Shown: in pieces, positions 62,413-64,000 of the stretch | Position numbering within the stretch: position 1 is the first letter of the stretch | How the letters are laid out: every line of letters starts with the position of its first letter | From: Butyrivibrio sp. | GTDB taxonomy: Bacteria > Bacillota > Clostridia > Lachnospirales > Lachnospiraceae | Assembly (NCBI RefSeq): GCF_017433805.1 | Contig: NZ_JAFRGN010000036.1 | Coordinates: 124,001-188,000 of the forward strand | Length of the DNA stretch: 64,000 nt | Direction of reading: 5' to 3' | Translations under genes and position numbers: made by a program | Notes under the pieces: model-generated | Database searches by the model: none | Seen by the model: only the letters and a program-made list of their open reading frames with translations | What the model was told of the DNA's origin: nothing

Positions 62413-63608
62413 ACAGACTCCAGGCATGACCTTAAAATATCGATCATGTCATCCACATTCTCTTTGGTTATAATGAGAGGTGGAACGAATCTGATTATCT
62501 CAGCCCCGGCATTAATTAAGATCAAGCCCTTTTCAAGAGCCTTGTTTATTATCTCTGAAACAGGTCTGTTAAATACCAGCCCCTGCATCAATCCCGCACC
62601 TCTTCTATCTATTATGAAGTCGTACTCATCCTTAAGCTCATCTAAGCGCTTTTCTAAATAAGGAGCCACTACTTTCACATTCTCTATTATATTGTCCTGT
62701 TTAAATAAATCAAGTACTTTGCCTACCGCCGCACAGGCAAAAGGGTTGCCCCCGTAGGTAGTACCATGATCTCCGGCAACAAGAGAATTTGCTCCAACTT
62801 TTTCTGTCATAAGGAAAGCTCCAACGGGAACTCCGCAACCTAGTGCCTTGGCTGTTGTCATGATATCTGGCTTAATTCCAAATTTCTGCCAGGCATACAT
62901 ATATCCGGTTCTGCCCATACCACACTGAATCTCATCCAGTATCAGCAAAATGTCCTTTTCATCGCAGAGCTTTCTTACCTTTGTAAGGAACTCTTCAGTA
63001 GCCGGAAAAATACCTCCCTCACCCTGAACAGTCTCCAATATAATAGCACATGTTTTGTCTGTAACGCACGCTTCTACGCTATCATAGTCATTGATATCAG
63101 CAAATTTAACATTGCCGATCATAGGTTCAAAAGCTTCTCTATAGTGAGGATTTCCAGTAACAGATAACGCTCCAAAGGTTCTGCCGTGGAAGGAATGGTT
63201 CATGGCTATAATCTCACCATCTGCCTTGCCAGTCTTATTATAATGATACTTTCTGGCAGCCTTAAGTGCTCCCTCTACAGCTTCAGCTCCACTGTTGGTA
63301 AAAAATACTCTGTCCATACCGGAAGCTTCTTTTATCTTCTTGGCAGCTTCTATGGCAGGAACATTATAGTAGTAATTAGAAGTGTGCAAAAGCTTATCTA
63401 TCTGAGCTTTAAGAGCATCGTTATACTCCTTATTATTATAACCAAGAGCAAAAACAGCTATACCAGATACAAAATCCAGATATTTCTTGCCATCAAGGTC
63501 ATAAAGATATACCCCATCCCCCTTATCAAGGACGATCTGATATCTGTTATAGGTATGAAGAAGCGCTTTCTCAGCTTCCTCTATATACTGCTTCATTGTC
63601 TCACTCAT
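62409..63608 (-). CDS. argD: Acetylornithine aminotransferase
   Basis: Start at ATG 63608, 8 nt after GGGAG (a GTG one codon upstream is less likely). 399 residues. Class III aminotransferase: FFTNSGAEAVEGALKAARKY, HSFHGRTFGALSVTGNP, LDEIQCGMGRTG, the PLP Lys in TTAKALGCGVPVGAFL and GDHGTTYGGNPFACAAV. It makes N-acetylornithine from the semialdehyde with glutamate. argB lies 37 bp upstream in the same direction, so this is the downstream part of an arginine operon. Confidence 0.93.
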   Translation of the reverse strand: MSETMKQYIEEAEKALLHTYNRYQIVLDKGDGVYLYDLDGKKYLDFVSGIAVFALGYNNKEYNDALKAQIDKLLHTSNYYYNVPAIEAAKKIKEASGMDRVFFTNSGAEAVEGALKAARKYHYNKTGKADGEIIAMNHSFHGRTFGALSVTGNPHYREAFEPMIGNVKFADINDYDSVEACVTDKTCAIILETVQGEGGIFPATEEFLTKVRKLCDEKDILLILDEIQCGMGRTGYMYAWQKFGIKPDIMTTAKALGCGVPVGAFLMTEKVGANSLVAGDHGTTYGGNPFACAAVGKVLDLFKQDNIIENVKVVAPYLEKRLDELKDEYDFIIDRRGAGLMQGLVFNRPVSEIINKALEKGLILINAGAEIIRFVPPLIITKENVDDMIDILRSCLESV

Positions 63609-63645
63609 CACAATATCTCCCGTTATTTATGAAATCCATAGTACG

Positions 63646-64000
63646 TCAGGCTTCTGCAGCAAAGTCATCAGCATCTGGCATAAACATTGTTCCAATACCT
63701 TTATTTGTAAATATCTCCAGCAGCAGGCAGTGAGGAATTCTTCCATCGAGGATATGCACTCTCTTAACGCCCTCTCTGATTGCATTGGTACAGTTATTAA
63801 GCTTAGGGAGCATTCCTCCGCCAATGTTACCACCAGCAATAAGCGCATCTGCCTCAGAACAGGTAAGACGTGAAATAAATGTAGAAGGATTCTTGATATC
63901 CTTGTAAACACCTTCAATATCAGTCAGGAACGCAAGCTTATCAGCTCCAACTGCCTTGGCAATAGCGCAGGCTGCGTCATCAGCATTGATATTGTAGGTA
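63646..64000 (-). CDS. argB: Acetylglutamate kinase (partial, 5' end outside window)
   Basis: The frame ending at TGA 63646-63648 gives the last 118 residues of Arg[77 protein letters not shown] and NKGIGTMF, the expected C-terminal motifs of the amino-acid kinase family. It phosphorylates N-acetylglutamate in arginine synthesis and precedes argD. Confidence 0.93.
   Translation of the reverse strand, partial: TYNINADDAACAIAKAVGADKLAFLTDIEGVYKDIKNPSTFISRLTCSEADALIAGGNIGGGMLPKLNNCTNAIREGVKRVHILDGRIPHCLLLEIFTNKGIGTMFMPDADDFAAEA

Noticed and set aside
63627-63917. 96-residue reading frame on the minus strand at the window end
   Set aside because: It overlaps argB in another frame; the argB frame ending at 63646 matches the family across all 118 residues.
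1-64000. tRNA, rRNA, CRISPR array, insertion sequence or prophage
   Set aside because: None was recognised on either strand; no transposase, integrase or regularly spaced repeat was seen.

Overview
This window looks like a chromosomal segment of a low-to-mid GC, obligately anaerobic Firmicute of the Lachnospiraceae, most like Butyrivibrio/Pseudobutyrivibrio. The evidence is gene content: YitT/DUF2179, DUF6320 and alcohol-acetyltransferase-like genes, a Gram-positive Pel-type exopolysaccharide operon, a PhoB/PhoR-type two-component pair, strong AGGAGG ribosome sites, and 2-hydroxyacyl-CoA dehydratase-type iron-sulfur enzymes. The genus is an inference. No rRNA, tRNA, CRISPR array, transposase or phage gene was seen.

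Layout. 1-4.6 kb: a minus-strand trio of a cytosolic beta-helix protein, an acyltransferase-like protein and a zinc-ribbon membrane protein cut by the window edge. 4.7-14.6 kb: a cyclic-di-GMP block with one GGDEF cyclase, two EAL phosphodiesterases with degenerate GGDEF domains, a PilZ receptor and an orphan oligopeptide-type binding lipoprotein beside the Cache-EAL gene, plus the PLP protein YggS. 14.7-27.3 kb: the most unusual locus. Two divergent 2-hydroxyacyl-CoA dehydratase-like enzyme pairs share one ATP-dependent activase. With them are a CooC-type nickel ATPase, a CooT-type nickel protein, a His-rich small protein, a stand-alone protein resembling an internal domain of acetyl-CoA synthase, an Fe-S/FMN/FAD enoate-reductase-like flavoprotein, a DUF362 protein, and two short paralogous membrane peptides, one of them only 55 residues.

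27.3-33.1 kb: L-rhamnose catabolism (rhaB, rhaD, rhaA, an aldose epimerase, an AraC regulator). rhaD carries a one-base deletion near its 3' end. 33.2-48 kb: a YitT protein, then a long minus-strand operon for a Pel-like polysaccharide (PelD-, PelE-, deacetylase-, PelF- and PelG-like) continuing into CotH, VTC, DUF4956 and DUF4832 genes, with a catalytically degenerate GH3-like protein at its head. The PelD-like protein keeps an RxxD c-di-GMP site, which links this operon functionally to the signalling genes at 4.7-14.6 kb. 48.0-48.66 kb has no large gene, but holds a perfect-consensus promoter and a terminator bracketing a roughly 400-nt transcript.

48.7-64 kb: housekeeping genes: glyA, a lipid kinase, then a minus-strand series of argB (partial), argD, a solute-binding protein, a comEA lipoprotein, a response regulator and sensor kinase, a GerMN lipoprotein, comEC, holA, a DUF1653 protein, a glycosyltransferase and a PAP2 phosphatase.

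Two very long nested palindromes (18553-18687 and 28824-28931) sit between co-directional genes and are not explained by ordinary terminators.
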